Source: Heyndrickxia sporothermodurans (GTDB lineage Bacteria; Bacillota; Bacilli; Bacillales; Bacillaceae_C). Taken from it: a DNA stretch of 64,000 nucleotides. The stretch lies in NCBI GenBank assembly GCA_016756695.1, contig CP066701.1, forward strand, positions 3,864,001-3,928,000. The letters run 5' to 3'. Below, one piece after another: positions 47,333 through 57,038 of this stretch. The position numbers were made by a program, and so were the translations under genes. How positions within the stretch are numbered: the stretch's first letter is position 1; every line of letters begins with the position of its first letter. The notes beneath the pieces are model-generated. The model was given only the letters and a program-made list of their open reading frames with translations. It had not been told where the DNA came from and searched no databases.

Positions 47333-48395
47333 ACTGCATTACTCCCATTTTTTGTTTAAGTAAATTGATGTATTTTTCAAAGATATATTCAGTATCCATA
47401 GGACCAGGATGTGCCTCAGGATGAAATTGTACAGTGATAATTGGTAGCTGGCGATGCTCTAAGCCTTCAATCGTTCCATCATTTACATGTTTGAATGTAA
47501 CAATAAACTGTTGTTCGTCAATCGTTTGATCAATAACAACATATCCATGATTTTGTGATGTGATAAAAACTTTCCCTGTTATCACATCTTTCACTGGATG
47601 ATTTCCCCCACGATGTCCAAAATGGAGCTTTTTCGTTTTTGCTCCATATGCTAATGCGATTAATTGGTGACCTAAACAAATTCCGAGGGTTGGAAACTTT
47701 TGCGTGATTGCTTTTATCTTTTTCAATTGATTACTCACTGCAAGTGGATCTCCAGGTCCATTACTAATCACTATCCCATCTGGATTTAGGCTGTATATTT
47801 TCTCTAGCGGATAATCATACGGAACGACTGTTACCTTACAATGAGAATCTAGCAAGTAATGTAAGATTGATTTTTTGAAACCAAAATCCATGAGCATAAT
47901 ATGAGGACCATTGTTTTCATATGTTCGAATCTCTTTAGAAGTTACTAGATCAACGAGTTGTGTATCATTTAATGATGGTTTTGGACTTACCTTTCGAGTG
48001 GAAATGATTCCTTTAACCGTTCCTTTTTTCCGAATGGTTTTCACTAATTCTCTCGTATCTACGTTCGTTAAACATGGGATATTATGTTTTTGTAAAATAT
48101 TGTCCATCGAATTTGTCTGAGTAAAATGACTTGGATGACTACAAAATTCACTCGTAATAATTGCCTTCACATGTGGGATGTGACTTTCATTGTCATTATT
48201 ATTCACTCCGTAATTACCTATTAATGGATAAGTAAATACGACAATTTGACCTGCATAGGAAGGATCTGTCATAATCTCTTGATATCCTGTCATACTTGTG
48301 TTAAAAACGATTTCCCCACAAACTTCAGAAATGTTTCCGATTATTTCTCCTTCAAAAACTTCTCCTGTTTCAAGAGTTAAATAACCTGCAATCAT
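47319..48395 (-). CDS. carA: carbamoyl-phosphate synthase, small subunit (arginine-specific)
   Basis: A 358-residue glutamine amidotransferase subunit that feeds ammonia to CarB. Class I triad: Cys in LGICLGHQLIALA, His in VQFHPEAHPG and the Glu after it. N-terminal GYLTLETGEVFEGEIIG. ATG at 48395 behind GGAGGG, which lies in the end of argD; the frame opens 19 codons earlier within argD and is not used. Confidence 0.95.
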   Translation of the reverse strand: MIAGYLTLETGEVFEGEIIGNISEVCGEIVFNTSMTGYQEIMTDPSYAGQIVVFTYPLIGNYGVNNNDNESHIPHVKAIITSEFCSHPSHFTQTNSMDNILQKHNIPCLTNVDTRELVKTIRKKGTVKGIISTRKVSPKPSLNDTQLVDLVTSKEIRTYENNGPHIMLMDFGFKKSILHYLLDSHCKVTVVPYDYPLEKIYSLNPDGIVISNGPGDPLAVSNQLKKIKAITQKFPTLGICLGHQLIALAYGAKTKKLHFGHRGGNHPVKDVITGKVFITSQNHGYVVIDQTIDEQQFIVTFKHVNDGTIEGLEHRQLPIITVQFHPEAHPGPMDTEYIFEKYINLLKQKMGVMQYALQ

Positions 48396-48399
48396 TGTT

Positions 48400-49590
48400 T
48401 CATCCCTCCATTTCATACAAAATTTTATTAAAACTATAAAGAAACTGATCAATCTCTTCTACCGTTACAGTCAACGGAGGAAGTAATCTGACAACATTTC
48501 GACCAGCTGTTAAAATAAGAACTCCTTCCTTCCGGGCAGCTTCTACTATTTGATTGGCATCACGATCCACAACAATCCCAATCAATAATCCCTTTCCTTG
48601 AATAGATTTAATAGTTGGATGGGCTTTTTTTAAGTAGTTTAATCCATCCCATAAATAGGTAATCATTTCGTTTTTTTTAGAAATAATATTGCTCGTTAAA
48701 AATTGAACCGTTGCCATTCCTGCTGCTGCAGCTAATGGGTTTCCACCGAATGTACTTCCGTGTGTGCCAGGCACAAATGATTTTGCAATTGGATTTTTCG
48801 CAAGCATAGCACCAATCGGAAAACCAGATCCTAGTCCTTTGGCAAGTGTAACAATGTCTGGTTCAAAGTCATATTGTTCATAGGCAAACATCGTTCCTGT
48901 CCGCCCCATACCTGTTTGAACTTCATCAACGATAAGTAAAATATTGTTCTTCTTACAAATCGTTACAAGTTTCTCTATCCATTCTTTTTTTGCAGGGATG
49001 ACGCCACCCTCACCTTGAACAAGCTCAAGCATAACGGCAATAGGAGTAATTGTTTCGATTTTTTCCAGATCTTTGACATCATTATAAATAAGATACTGAA
49101 AACCTGGCATTAACGGGGCAAAGCCTTTTTGCACCTTTTCTTGCCCAGTAGCCGATAATGTAGCGAGGGTTCGACCATGAAACGATTGTTTAAAAGTGAC
49201 AATAACCGGCGATACATTTCCCTTTACATTGTTCGCATAAATTCTTGCTAGTTTAATAGCTGCCTCATTAGCTTCCGCACCACTATTACAGAAAAATGCT
49301 TGATCCATACAACTGATTTCCGTTAAAAACGAGGCTAATTTCTCTTGAACCTGAATATGATATAAATTTGAACAATGCCATAACATATCTAATTGTTCTT
49401 CTAATGCCTTTTTCACTGTATCCGGCACGTGACCAAGGTTGCATGTAGCAATTCCCGAAGTAAAATCTAAGTATTTATTCCCTTCCATATCCCAAACATA
49501 GCTGCCTTTTCCTTTTTGTAAATGAATAGGCGCTCTTTGATACGTATTCATAACTGGAGTAATTGCAGGATCCAAGATTCCATTTAACAT
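48400..49590 (-). CDS. argD: acetylornithine aminotransferase
   Basis: A 396-residue PLP enzyme transferring an amino group from glutamate to N-acetylglutamate semialdehyde. FCNSGAEANEAAIKLAR, LLIVDEVQTGMGRTG and the PLP lysine in TLAKGLGSGFPIGA. ATG at 49590 behind GGAGGG; overlaps argB by seven bases. Confidence 0.94.
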   Translation of the reverse strand: MLNGILDPAITPVMNTYQRAPIHLQKGKGSYVWDMEGNKYLDFTSGIATCNLGHVPDTVKKALEEQLDMLWHCSNLYHIQVQEKLASFLTEISCMDQAFFCNSGAEANEAAIKLARIYANNVKGNVSPVIVTFKQSFHGRTLATLSATGQEKVQKGFAPLMPGFQYLIYNDVKDLEKIETITPIAVMLELVQGEGGVIPAKKEWIEKLVTICKKNNILLIVDEVQTGMGRTGTMFAYEQYDFEPDIVTLAKGLGSGFPIGAMLAKNPIAKSFVPGTHGSTFGGNPLAAAAGMATVQFLTSNIISKKNEMITYLWDGLNYLKKAHPTIKSIQGKGLLIGIVVDRDANQIVEAARKEGVLILTAGRNVVRLLPPLTVTVEEIDQFLYSFNKILYEMEG

Positions 49591-50366
49591 GTAATTCCCT
49601 CCATAAATTTAGTGCCAATCATCTCACCGCTCACTAACTTCAGTAATGCATTTTCATCCATACCATTAATTATCGAAACTTCTTTCACTCCGGAGCGTAA
49701 ACATTCAATGGCTGCATTCACTTTAGGAATCATGCCGCCGGTTATAATTTGATTGGAAATCATGTTTTCCACCTCTACCTCTTGTATAAAATGAAGGATT
49801 TTACCTTCTTTGATTACTCCAGCTACATTCGTAACCATACATAATGATCCATTGATTTCCCTTGCAATAGCTGCTGCTGCGGTATCACCATTAATATTCC
49901 AATGCTGTCCGTTTCGATCAATGGCAATAGGAGAAATAACCGGGATGACATGTTCATCTAGTAATTTATCTAGTAAACTCTTTTTTACGGAAACTACCTC
50001 TCCGACAAAACCAAGTTCGTGATGTTCTCCAAACTGCTTTGCCTCTAGGAGCATACCGTCAATGCCACTTAGTCCAATAGCCTCCCCGCCATTTGCAATA
50101 ATATTCCGAACAACCATTTTATTAGACGAACCCGACAAGACCATTTCAACGATTCTTAAAACTTCCTTCGAGGTAACGCGTATTCCATTAATAAATCTTG
50201 TTTCAATATCCAGCTTCTTAAGAAGTGTAGTTATATCCGGTCCTCCGCCATGCACGATGATTGGTTTCATCTTTCCACTTTTCATAATGTCTACGATGTT
50301 CGAATAAAAAGAACTTGAAATGTTCTCCAGTACGCTGCCTCCACATTTAATAACAATATAGGACAA
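49584..50366 (-). CDS. argB: acetylglutamate kinase
   Basis: A 260-residue amino-acid kinase phosphorylating N-acetylglutamate. KCGGS at 7-11, VHGGGPDI, and NINGDTAAAAIAREI for ATP binding. TTG start at 50366 ten bases behind AAGGGG. Translationally coupled to argD. Confidence 0.94.
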   Translation of the reverse strand: MSYIVIKCGGSVLENISSSFYSNIVDIMKSGKMKPIIVHGGGPDITTLLKKLDIETRFINGIRVTSKEVLRIVEMVLSGSSNKMVVRNIIANGGEAIGLSGIDGMLLEAKQFGEHHELGFVGEVVSVKKSLLDKLLDEHVIPVISPIAIDRNGQHWNINGDTAAAAIAREINGSLCMVTNVAGVIKEGKILHFIQEVEVENMISNQIITGGMIPKVNAAIECLRSGVKEVSIINGMDENALLKLVSGEMIGTKFMEGITC

Positions 50367-50391
50367 TCCTCACCAGCCCCTTCTTTCAGCT

Positions 50392-51639
50392 TTAAGTTCG
50401 ATAAGATGCATTGATTTTGACATAGTCGTACGTTAAATCACATCCCCAGGCAACCGCATTTCCACTGGCAGCAGATAAATCAACAAAAATTTGAATCGTT
50501 TCATTCTGTTGCAAATAATATGCTGCGTCTTTTTCGGAAAACGAAAATGGGAGTCCGTTATCCAATAATTTAAACGGCCCTAGGGATACATTCATTTTTG
50601 TAGGGTCCAGTTCAATACCGCTATAACCAATAGCTGCTATAATTCTCCCCCAATTGGGATCTTCGCCATATATAGCTGTCTTAACAAGATTTGAACCAAC
50701 TATTGCTTTCGCAACCTTTTTGGCATCTTGATCAGTTTCGGCACCTTTAACTTGTACTTCGATCAGTTTTGTTGCTCCTTCCCCATCTCTTGCTATTTGT
50801 TTTGCTAATGATTGACATACTAATTTCAAACATTGTTCAAATGCATGCCACTCAGGATGTGCTGGGGTTAATTCTTTATTTCCAGCTTTGCCATTAGCCA
50901 GAATAAGGACCGTATCATTTGTACTCGTATCACCATCGACCGTAATCATGTTAAATGTTTCATCCGTTACCTTTTTTAATGATTGATTAAGTGCATCTTG
51001 CTGGATATTTGCATCTGTCGTAATAAATGCTAACATCGTTGCCATATTGGGATGGATCATTCCCGAACCTTTTGCTGCCCCGCCAATCGTTACAGTTTTA
51101 CCATCAATTTTCAGCTCCGCACATGCATGCTTAACAAATGTATCCGTTGTTAATATCGCCGCTTCAAAGCTAGCTGCATCGTTTTGTTGATAAAAATCAG
51201 TCATATTCAATATTCCGTTTACAATCTTTTCTATTGGTAATTGTTCACCAATTATTCCTGTTGAACTAACAGCTATTAAGTGTTCACGGACACCAAGATG
51301 TTCCGCAAATTTTTGTCTCATTAAAAGGGCGTTTTTCAGTCCTTCTTCTCCCGTACATGCATTCGCATTTCCTGAGTTAACGATGACGCCTTGTATTTTC
51401 CCACTGGATTGAATACTATCTTGCGTTACTTTTAATGGTGGTGCTTGAAATAAATTTGTTGTGTATACTGCAGCTGCTGTTGCAGGTACTTCCGAATAAA
51501 GCCAAGCCAAATCCAATCTTTTCCGTTTAATGCCACAAAATAATCCACCTGCTAAAAATCCTAAGGGTGATGTTATACTTCCGTCTATTAAACTTCCTTT
51601 GTTTTCTTTTAACGTATCCACTTGATTAACACTATTCAT
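50392..51639 (-). CDS. argJ: ornithine acetyltransferase / N-acetylglutamate synthase
   Basis: A 415-residue self-cleaving enzyme that recycles the acetyl group from acetylornithine to glutamate and may also start the pathway with acetyl-CoA. Cleavage site and nucleophile Thr in MIHPNMATMLAF (about residue 200); NSGNANACTG and GEDPNWGRI are conserved. No argA-type gene is present, fitting an acetyl-recycling pathway. ATG at 51639 behind AGGAGG. Confidence 0.95.
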   Translation of the reverse strand: MNSVNQVDTLKENKGSLIDGSITSPLGFLAGGLFCGIKRKRLDLAWLYSEVPATAAAVYTTNLFQAPPLKVTQDSIQSSGKIQGVIVNSGNANACTGEEGLKNALLMRQKFAEHLGVREHLIAVSSTGIIGEQLPIEKIVNGILNMTDFYQQNDAASFEAAILTTDTFVKHACAELKIDGKTVTIGGAAKGSGMIHPNMATMLAFITTDANIQQDALNQSLKKVTDETFNMITVDGDTSTNDTVLILANGKAGNKELTPAHPEWHAFEQCLKLVCQSLAKQIARDGEGATKLIEVQVKGAETDQDAKKVAKAIVGSNLVKTAIYGEDPNWGRIIAAIGYSGIELDPTKMNVSLGPFKLLDNGLPFSFSEKDAAYYLQQNETIQIFVDLSAASGNAVAWGCDLTYDYVKINASYRT

Positions 51640-51654
51640 CCAAATTTCCTCCTT

Positions 51655-52695
51655 TTACGGATATAACGGTACGTTTTCTAAGCCTGTTTTTTCATACCAA
51701 GCATTTATTACGTTCATATTTTGAATCGCTTGACCAGCCGCACCTTTAACGAGATTATCAATGACTGAAACGATTACTAAACGGTTCGTCCTTTCGTCAA
51801 CTCTTAAACCAATATCACAAAAATTGGAACCTGTTACTTCCTTTGTTGCAGGCCATTCATTTGCTGAACGGATACGAACAAAATATTCATCTTTATAAGT
51901 CTCTTTATATAAATCAATCATTTCTTGTGTTGAAATAGTTTCCTTTAGATCAGCATAGATCGTGCACATAATCCCTCTCGTCATTGGAACCAGATGGGTA
52001 GTGAAGGATATCCGTGCTTCCTCTCCACTTATTACATTTAGCAGTTGCTCAATTTCCGGAATGTGTTGGTGCAGACCAATTTTATATGCTTTCATATTTT
52101 CATTGATTTCTGCAAATATATTACCTATGGATGCATTTCTTCCCGCCCCCGAAATACCTGATTTGCCATCAATAATGATGGATTTCTGATCAATCCATTT
52201 TGCCTTCAATGCAGGATATACTCCAAGTATTGTTGCCGTTGGATAACAACCAGGATTTGCAATTAAATGCCCATTTTTTATTTCTGAACGGAATAACTCG
52301 GTTAATCCATATGTAGCGTTTTGTAACAACTCATTTTTTGCTTGAGTGTTTTTGTACCATTTTTCATAAAGGAGCCCATCCTTCAATCGAAAATCGCCAG
52401 ACAGATCGATACATTTAACCTTCCTTTCTAGAAATGGAGGAATAATTTCTTTTGACACGCCGGATGGTGTTGCAAAAAAAAGTAAATCTACATTACTAGC
52501 GATTTCTTCAATATCAATTTTCTCAAGGGTCATTTCATATACATCGTTTAAATGGGGATATTGCTCAGTCAGTTTACATCCTTGTGTTGAATGAGAGATG
52601 ACTTTTTCTACATTTACGAGGGGATGTTGTTTCAGTAATCTAAGTAGTTCGACACCTCCGTAGCCATTAGCACCTATGACTCCAACTTTCACCAT
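51655..52695 (-). CDS. argC: N-acetyl-gamma-glutamyl-phosphate reductase
   Basis: A 346-residue NADPH reductase. GANGYGGVELLRLL at the N-terminus binds NADPH; the catalytic Cys is in NPGCYPTA. ATG at 52695 behind GGAGGTGATT. First gene of the seven-gene unit argCJBD-carAB-argF. Confidence 0.95.
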   Translation of the reverse strand: MVKVGVIGANGYGGVELLRLLKQHPLVNVEKVISHSTQGCKLTEQYPHLNDVYEMTLEKIDIEEIASNVDLLFFATPSGVSKEIIPPFLERKVKCIDLSGDFRLKDGLLYEKWYKNTQAKNELLQNATYGLTELFRSEIKNGHLIANPGCYPTATILGVYPALKAKWIDQKSIIIDGKSGISGAGRNASIGNIFAEINENMKAYKIGLHQHIPEIEQLLNVISGEEARISFTTHLVPMTRGIMCTIYADLKETISTQEMIDLYKETYKDEYFVRIRSANEWPATKEVTGSNFCDIGLRVDERTNRLVIVSVIDNLVKGAAGQAIQNMNVINAWYEKTGLENVPLYP

Positions 52696-52719
52696 AATCA
52701 CCTCCATTAATTTTGAATT

Positions 52720-52748
52720 ATTATAACAACTAATGAATAACTATACAA
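52720..52748 (-). promoter_or_regulatory. argC operon promoter
   Basis: Minus strand TTGTAT (52743-52748), 17 bases, TATAAT (52720-52725), 24 bases before the start codon. Confidence 0.8.
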
Positions 52749-52749
52749 T
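52732..52749. promoter_or_regulatory. ARG box 1 (ArgR/AhrC operator) over the argC promoter
   Basis: TGAAT-AACT-ATACA (52734-52747) fits the ArgR half-site layout TGAAT-N4-ATTCA with one change and covers the -35 region and spacer. Confidence 0.7.
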
Positions 52750-52815
52750 ATTTTTTAAAAAAATAATTATTTTATCCTATGTATTAATAAATAATTTAAC
52801 AAACCTGTATAAACA

Positions 52816-52833
52816 AATGAATAATAATACATC
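52816..52833. promoter_or_regulatory. ARG box 2, upstream
   Basis: TGAAT-AATA-ATACA (52818-52831), the same pattern and same orientation as box 1, 84 bases away, close to eight helical turns. Confidence 0.55.
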
Positions 52834-52853
52834 ACCTCGCATATTCCCATAAA

Positions 52854-52895
52854 ATAAAAAACCCCTTAAGTTGACTTCATAGTCCAACTTAAAGG
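52854..52895 (-). terminator. terminator of the GGDEF-EAL gene
   Basis: Minus strand TTAAGTTG and CAACTTAA arms with flanking GG-CC pairs, then GGTTTTTTATTTT. Confidence 0.85.
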
Positions 52896-52902
52896 ATTCA
52901 CT

Positions 52903-55257
52903 TCAACTAAACGGATGTTCTTTCGGTTTTGATATAAAGTATCCTTGCCCGGTATAACAATCCATGTTTTTTAAATATTGTAATTCTTCCTTTGTTTCAA
53001 TTCCTACGGCAATTACATCTATTTGTAATTTTTTTGTGACGGATATAATGCTTTGAACAATTGTTGCATTCTTATTATTCAAAGAAATGTTTTTTACTAA
53101 TGATCGATCGATTTTAAGTACATCAATTGGGATTTTCCCTAAATAATTTAAAGAAGAGTATCCTGTACCAAAATCATCAATGGCTATTCTAACTCCTAAT
53201 GATTTTAAAGACTCTATTATCTCAATTACTTTTTCATGATTGGTCATGGCTATCTTCTCAGTTATTTCAAGTTCTAAATAAGTAGGATTTAGTTGTGTTT
53301 CATCTAAAATTCTAGATACTTTGTAAACAAAGTCCCCCTCTAAAAATTGTTTCATTGAAATATTTACTGCAATTTTTATTGGATCTCTACCTTCAATATT
53401 CCATTCTTTACATTGCTTACAGGCGGTTAGTAACACCCACTCACCAATCTGATTGATTAAGCCAACTTCTTCTGCAACTGGAATAAACTCACTTGGTGGA
53501 ACCATTCCAAATTCTTCGCTATTCCACCTTAACAAGGCTTCCGCACCTATAACAACGTTGTTTTTTAAATCTAATTGCGGTTGATAAACTAATGTAAATT
53601 CTTCTGCATCAATAGCCTTTCTTAATCCCTTTTCAATCATCATTTTACGGTAAAACGTTTCTTTCATATCAGACTGAAATAATTTGTAACCATTTTTCCC
53701 TTTTTCCTTTACGAAATACATTGCGGTGTCCGCATTTTTCATCAACGTTTCCGCATTTTCGCCATCTTCTGGAAAAATACTAATACCGATACTTGGTGTA
53801 ATAAAAAGAGGATTTCCTTTAATCGTTAGCGGCTCTTTAAACTTTTTAAGAATCTTCAAAGCAAATAACTCGGCTTCAATCGCACGGCTATTCGGTAAAA
53901 TGATTGTAAATTCATCTCCGCCAATTCGGTATACTAAAAAGTCTTCATTTTCTTCACTGCAAGTTTCCAGTTGGTATGCAACTAATGAGAGTAACGTATC
54001 TCCGGTTGCATGGCTCATTGTATCATTTATATATTTAAATCGATCTAAATCGAGAAAAAAGACCGCGAAATGCTTGTTGTGAGTTTTTGCATTTTCTGTG
54101 AATTCGATTAAGTCGATATTAAACTTGCGACGATTCGGCAAGCCCGTTAATGTATCATGAAAAGCTAAGTATTTCATTTCTTCTTCTTGTTTTTTTCTTT
54201 CCGTTATATCGGTAGAAACACCGAGAATAATTTTTTCATCATTATATGCTTCAATCGGAATTTTTACTGATTGTAACCATATTTTATTTCCATTTTTATT
54301 CAAGGTAATTTCCTCGGGAACACATTGTTCATTCATTTCGTTAATTTCATACAGTTTTTGTTCCTCTTTTTCATCATAAAGGATTTCCACCGAATGACCT
54401 TCCAATTCCTTCGGTACCTTTTTATATAATTGAGCAAAAGCTTTATTTACAAGTGTAAATTCTTTTTTTTCGTTTATAGCATAAATCAAACTAGGATTCA
54501 TATCGATCGTTGTTCGCAAAAACTCTTGGTGTTTTTTAATTTCATCATTCATACTCTTAATTTTCTTCTGATGAATTCTTATTATTGTAATGAAAATAGA
54601 TGTAGCAAAAACAATAACTGCTAAGCTACTCCCTAGTAATTTACTTTGTGGGAAAACATTTAGAAAGCCTATAGTATAACCTAACGTAGTAGCTACTAAA
54701 AATTGTCTTGTATAGGATTTCATCTGCTTATCTTCAATTTTTGCTGATAATAGAAAACAAAAAAATAGACAAATAAACATTATGATAAGCATGGAAAAAT
54801 AGAATCCACTACCTTTTCCACCAATGGGAAACAAGAAATTTGATCCATCTATCCCATTCATCATTACAAGCTTATTCACACCATAAGGACTCATGCCGAT
54901 TAAAAATACGACTAATCCCCAAGCGGACAATAGAATAACTGTATACCTGCTTACAATAAACCGCAACCAACTTTTGTTAAAATTAGGAGATAGTTCAGTA
55001 AACAAGAGGTAACATATATACATTAAATTTGGGGCTAAAAAAATCGATCCCCATCTAAATAGCCTAAATAAAAATTCTATTGTGTATATGTCAAATATTT
55101 TATGAGCATAAAGGACCGCAACACTCAATTGCCATAAAATAATATTAATAAGAAACAAAAATAAGGAAATTGAAATTCTAGAGCGTTCCAAAATAAATAA
55201 CCCTAAAATTCCAATTATCAAAGGAAAACAAGCAAATAAAGTCATCATTATATACAT
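52903..55257 (-). CDS. membrane GGDEF-EAL cyclic-di-GMP protein
   Basis: 784 residues: seven hydrophobic helices (about 3-245, a 7TM receptor-like sensor), PAS domain 255-375, GGDEF domain 385-545, EAL domain 560-784. The cyclase motif RIGGDEF is intact, with no RxxD inhibition site five residues ahead. The phosphodiesterase side keeps EALLRW, VNISMKQF, LELEITE, DDFGTGYSSL and KIDRS. Either activity is possible. ATG at 55257 behind AGGTGTGAT; the frame continues into the neighbouring gene's end. Confidence 0.9.
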   Translation of the reverse strand: MYIMMTLFACFPLIIGILGLFILERSRISISLFLFLINIILWQLSVAVLYAHKIFDIYTIEFLFRLFRWGSIFLAPNLMYICYLLFTELSPNFNKSWLRFIVSRYTVILLSAWGLVVFLIGMSPYGVNKLVMMNGIDGSNFLFPIGGKGSGFYFSMLIIMFICLFFCFLLSAKIEDKQMKSYTRQFLVATTLGYTIGFLNVFPQSKLLGSSLAVIVFATSIFITIIRIHQKKIKSMNDEIKKHQEFLRTTIDMNPSLIYAINEKKEFTLVNKAFAQLYKKVPKELEGHSVEILYDEKEEQKLYEINEMNEQCVPEEITLNKNGNKIWLQSVKIPIEAYNDEKIILGVSTDITERKKQEEEMKYLAFHDTLTGLPNRRKFNIDLIEFTENAKTHNKHFAVFFLDLDRFKYINDTMSHATGDTLLSLVAYQLETCSEENEDFLVYRIGGDEFTIILPNSRAIEAELFALKILKKFKEPLTIKGNPLFITPSIGISIFPEDGENAETLMKNADTAMYFVKEKGKNGYKLFQSDMKETFYRKMMIEKGLRKAIDAEEFTLVYQPQLDLKNNVVIGAEALLRWNSEEFGMVPPSEFIPVAEEVGLINQIGEWVLLTACKQCKEWNIEGRDPIKIAVNISMKQFLEGDFVYKVSRILDETQLNPTYLELEITEKIAMTNHEKVIEIIESLKSLGVRIAIDDFGTGYSSLNYLGKIPIDVLKIDRSLVKNISLNNKNATIVQSIISVTKKLQIDVIAVGIETKEELQYLKNMDCYTGQGYFISKPKEHPFS

Positions 55258-55273
55258 TAAATAATCACACCTA

Positions 55274-56458
55274 TTAATGATAACGAGAGATAAGTAAACA
55301 CGTATTATTCCCTCCATTACCATGTGTAGTTATCGCAACATGTTTAATTTCTTGATATTGCGTTTCTAAAACGATCGGCAAATCCTCATAACCATCTGCG
55401 TTCGTTTTAATTGTTGGTGGAATAAATCCATATTCCATCGAGATAAGAGCAGATATAACCTGGATAGCTCCCGACGCTCCAAATGGATGTCCAATCATCC
55501 CTTTGATAGAAGTGATAGGAACACTAGCACCAAACATGGATTGATGGGCTTTATATTCGACTGTATCGTTAGTTATTAATCCAAGTGCCTGGCTATTAAC
55601 ATAAGAAGGAATATAGTTACCAATTGCCCCTTTTAACGCTTTTGCCATTGTTTGTCCAGTTAAATCCGTTTGATACATTGGTAAAGAGTCATTATTAGCA
55701 TACCCATTCATAATGGTACCTAAAATGTTGGCTTTTCTTATTTTCGCATCATTTTCACGTTCTAAAACAAGAATACCTGCACCTTCTGCCATTACAAATC
55801 CTTTATGCTTTAATGAAAATGGGACTCCAGTGTTTAGGATATCCTCATCCAATTGAATAGACTTAAGTTTCAAAAAACCTAATGAGATCCAGTCTCCTAG
55901 GCAAGCATCTGCTCCGCCAACAATACAAACATCAGCTTGTCCTGTTTCTAATAGAAGTTTCCCAAGTAATATTGCATCAGAGCTGGCTGCGCATCCCGTA
56001 GTGAGTGTATAAGATTGATTTTTCACGCCGATATGTGTCGCAACTGAAGAGGATAATGTATGTGGGTCTCCTAATGAAACACTTTCTATAGGAAAAGTCT
56101 CGTATTTCTTAAAGTTTTCTGAGTTTCTTTCTAATTCTCTTAATCCTCCAGCGGAAGTACCCAAAATAACTGCTACTCTCTGATTCTTTTCAAATATGAT
56201 TTGTGCCATTTTTATTGCATCATCAGTTGCAGCCATAGCTATTCTACTTAATCTTGGATATCGTTTATAATTTTTTCCGTTTATTGTTTGGAAATCATCA
56301 ATTATAACTCCAGCAGCCATTTGATGAATTCCATTTTTACCTTTTGTTTGCACCAATTCATGTGTACAAATTCCGTTTTCTAAAACTGCTTTAAATTGGT
56401 GTTTTGATAATACTCCGGGAATTTTTAAACCAAAACCTGTTACTACTACTTTTCCCAT
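55274..56458 (-). CDS. orphan beta-ketoacyl synthase with altered catalytic triad
   Basis: A 394-residue KAS-II-type thiolase-fold protein. The nucleophile is in TTGCAASSDA (Cys about 155), and SIKGMIGHPFGASG keeps the Lys and second His. The first catalytic His, normally in NAHGT, is replaced: the sequence reads VNSQALGLITND. No acyl carrier protein or reductase gene is near. Could be a decarboxylating or non-condensing member. ATG at 56458 behind AAAGGGAAG; 17 bases from the GGDEF-EAL gene on the same strand. Confidence 0.82.
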   Translation of the reverse strand: MGKVVVTGFGLKIPGVLSKHQFKAVLENGICTHELVQTKGKNGIHQMAAGVIIDDFQTINGKNYKRYPRLSRIAMAATDDAIKMAQIIFEKNQRVAVILGTSAGGLRELERNSENFKKYETFPIESVSLGDPHTLSSSVATHIGVKNQSYTLTTGCAASSDAILLGKLLLETGQADVCIVGGADACLGDWISLGFLKLKSIQLDEDILNTGVPFSLKHKGFVMAEGAGILVLERENDAKIRKANILGTIMNGYANNDSLPMYQTDLTGQTMAKALKGAIGNYIPSYVNSQALGLITNDTVEYKAHQSMFGASVPITSIKGMIGHPFGASGAIQVISALISMEYGFIPPTIKTNADGYEDLPIVLETQYQEIKHVAITTHGNGGNNTCLLISRYH

Positions 56459-56684
56459 AATTTTCTTCCCTTTACTTAAATAATCAATACTTAATTTTAT
56501 TTAATAGATTAATAGTTAGTCAAACCTAAAAAATTCATGGATAAGCATATTATAGCCTTTATAAAGAGAAAATAGGAATGAAAATTTATCAATTCTATTT
56601 TACTCCAAATCCGCATTAATATGCTATAGTATCTGTTTACTATTTTTTGGATTATAGGTCAGCAAGTAAATAAATCCATTTGTA

Positions 56685-56733
56685 AAATAAGATAATCCCA
56701 CAATAATATTGTGAAATTATCTTATTTTTTATA
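56685..56733 (+). terminator. long terminator hairpin in the kyn leader
   Basis: AAATAAGATAAT (56685-56696) and ATTATCTTATTT (56716-56727) with inner CACAAT/ATTGTG, followed by TTTTT. Confidence 0.82.
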
Positions 56734-56905
56734 GAGAAATGGTTGTTCAATTGTGACAATTTTGTTTCTCATTAATTTATCATCTAGCTTTCATTTGGAT
56801 TTAGGATTTATCGATTACTATATAAACAGTTGCAACGAACATTGCAGCAAATACCTTTTTTTAAAACTAGGCCCCCCAAATAGTCTAGTTAAACCCCTTT
56901 TATTT

Positions 56906-56934
56906 CCGGCCTTTATGGTCGGGCTTTTTTTTTT
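56906..56934 (+). terminator. second terminator hairpin in the kyn leader
   Basis: CCGGCC (56906-56911), loop TTTAT, GGTCGG (56917-56922), then GC and a run of ten T. Confidence 0.75.
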
Positions 56935-57038
56935 GAATTTACCTTTCCATTCTTTGCGTATTTTTTTACGAAATATTCAGAGCATATATTGTATAATAAT
57001 AATAGAATCGATAAGTTACATCTTTTCAGGAGGTACAT

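Larger units (their letters stand above)
56622..57038 (+). promoter_or_regulatory. structured leader upstream of kynBA
   Basis: The 580 bases from 56459 to 57038 hold no convincing gene. An extended -10 (TGC-TATAGT, 56623-56630) precedes a terminator at 56685-56733, then hairpin AACTAG/CTAGTT (56865-56870, 56885-56890) and a second terminator at 56906-56934. A last -10 TATAAT (56992-56997), with a poor -35, precedes kynB. No T-box or recognisable TRAP site. Confidence 0.45.

Noticed and set aside
56630-57038. T-box or TRAP control of kynBA
   Set aside because: No AGGGTGGNACCGCG-type T-box sequence and no run of spaced GAG/TAG triplets.
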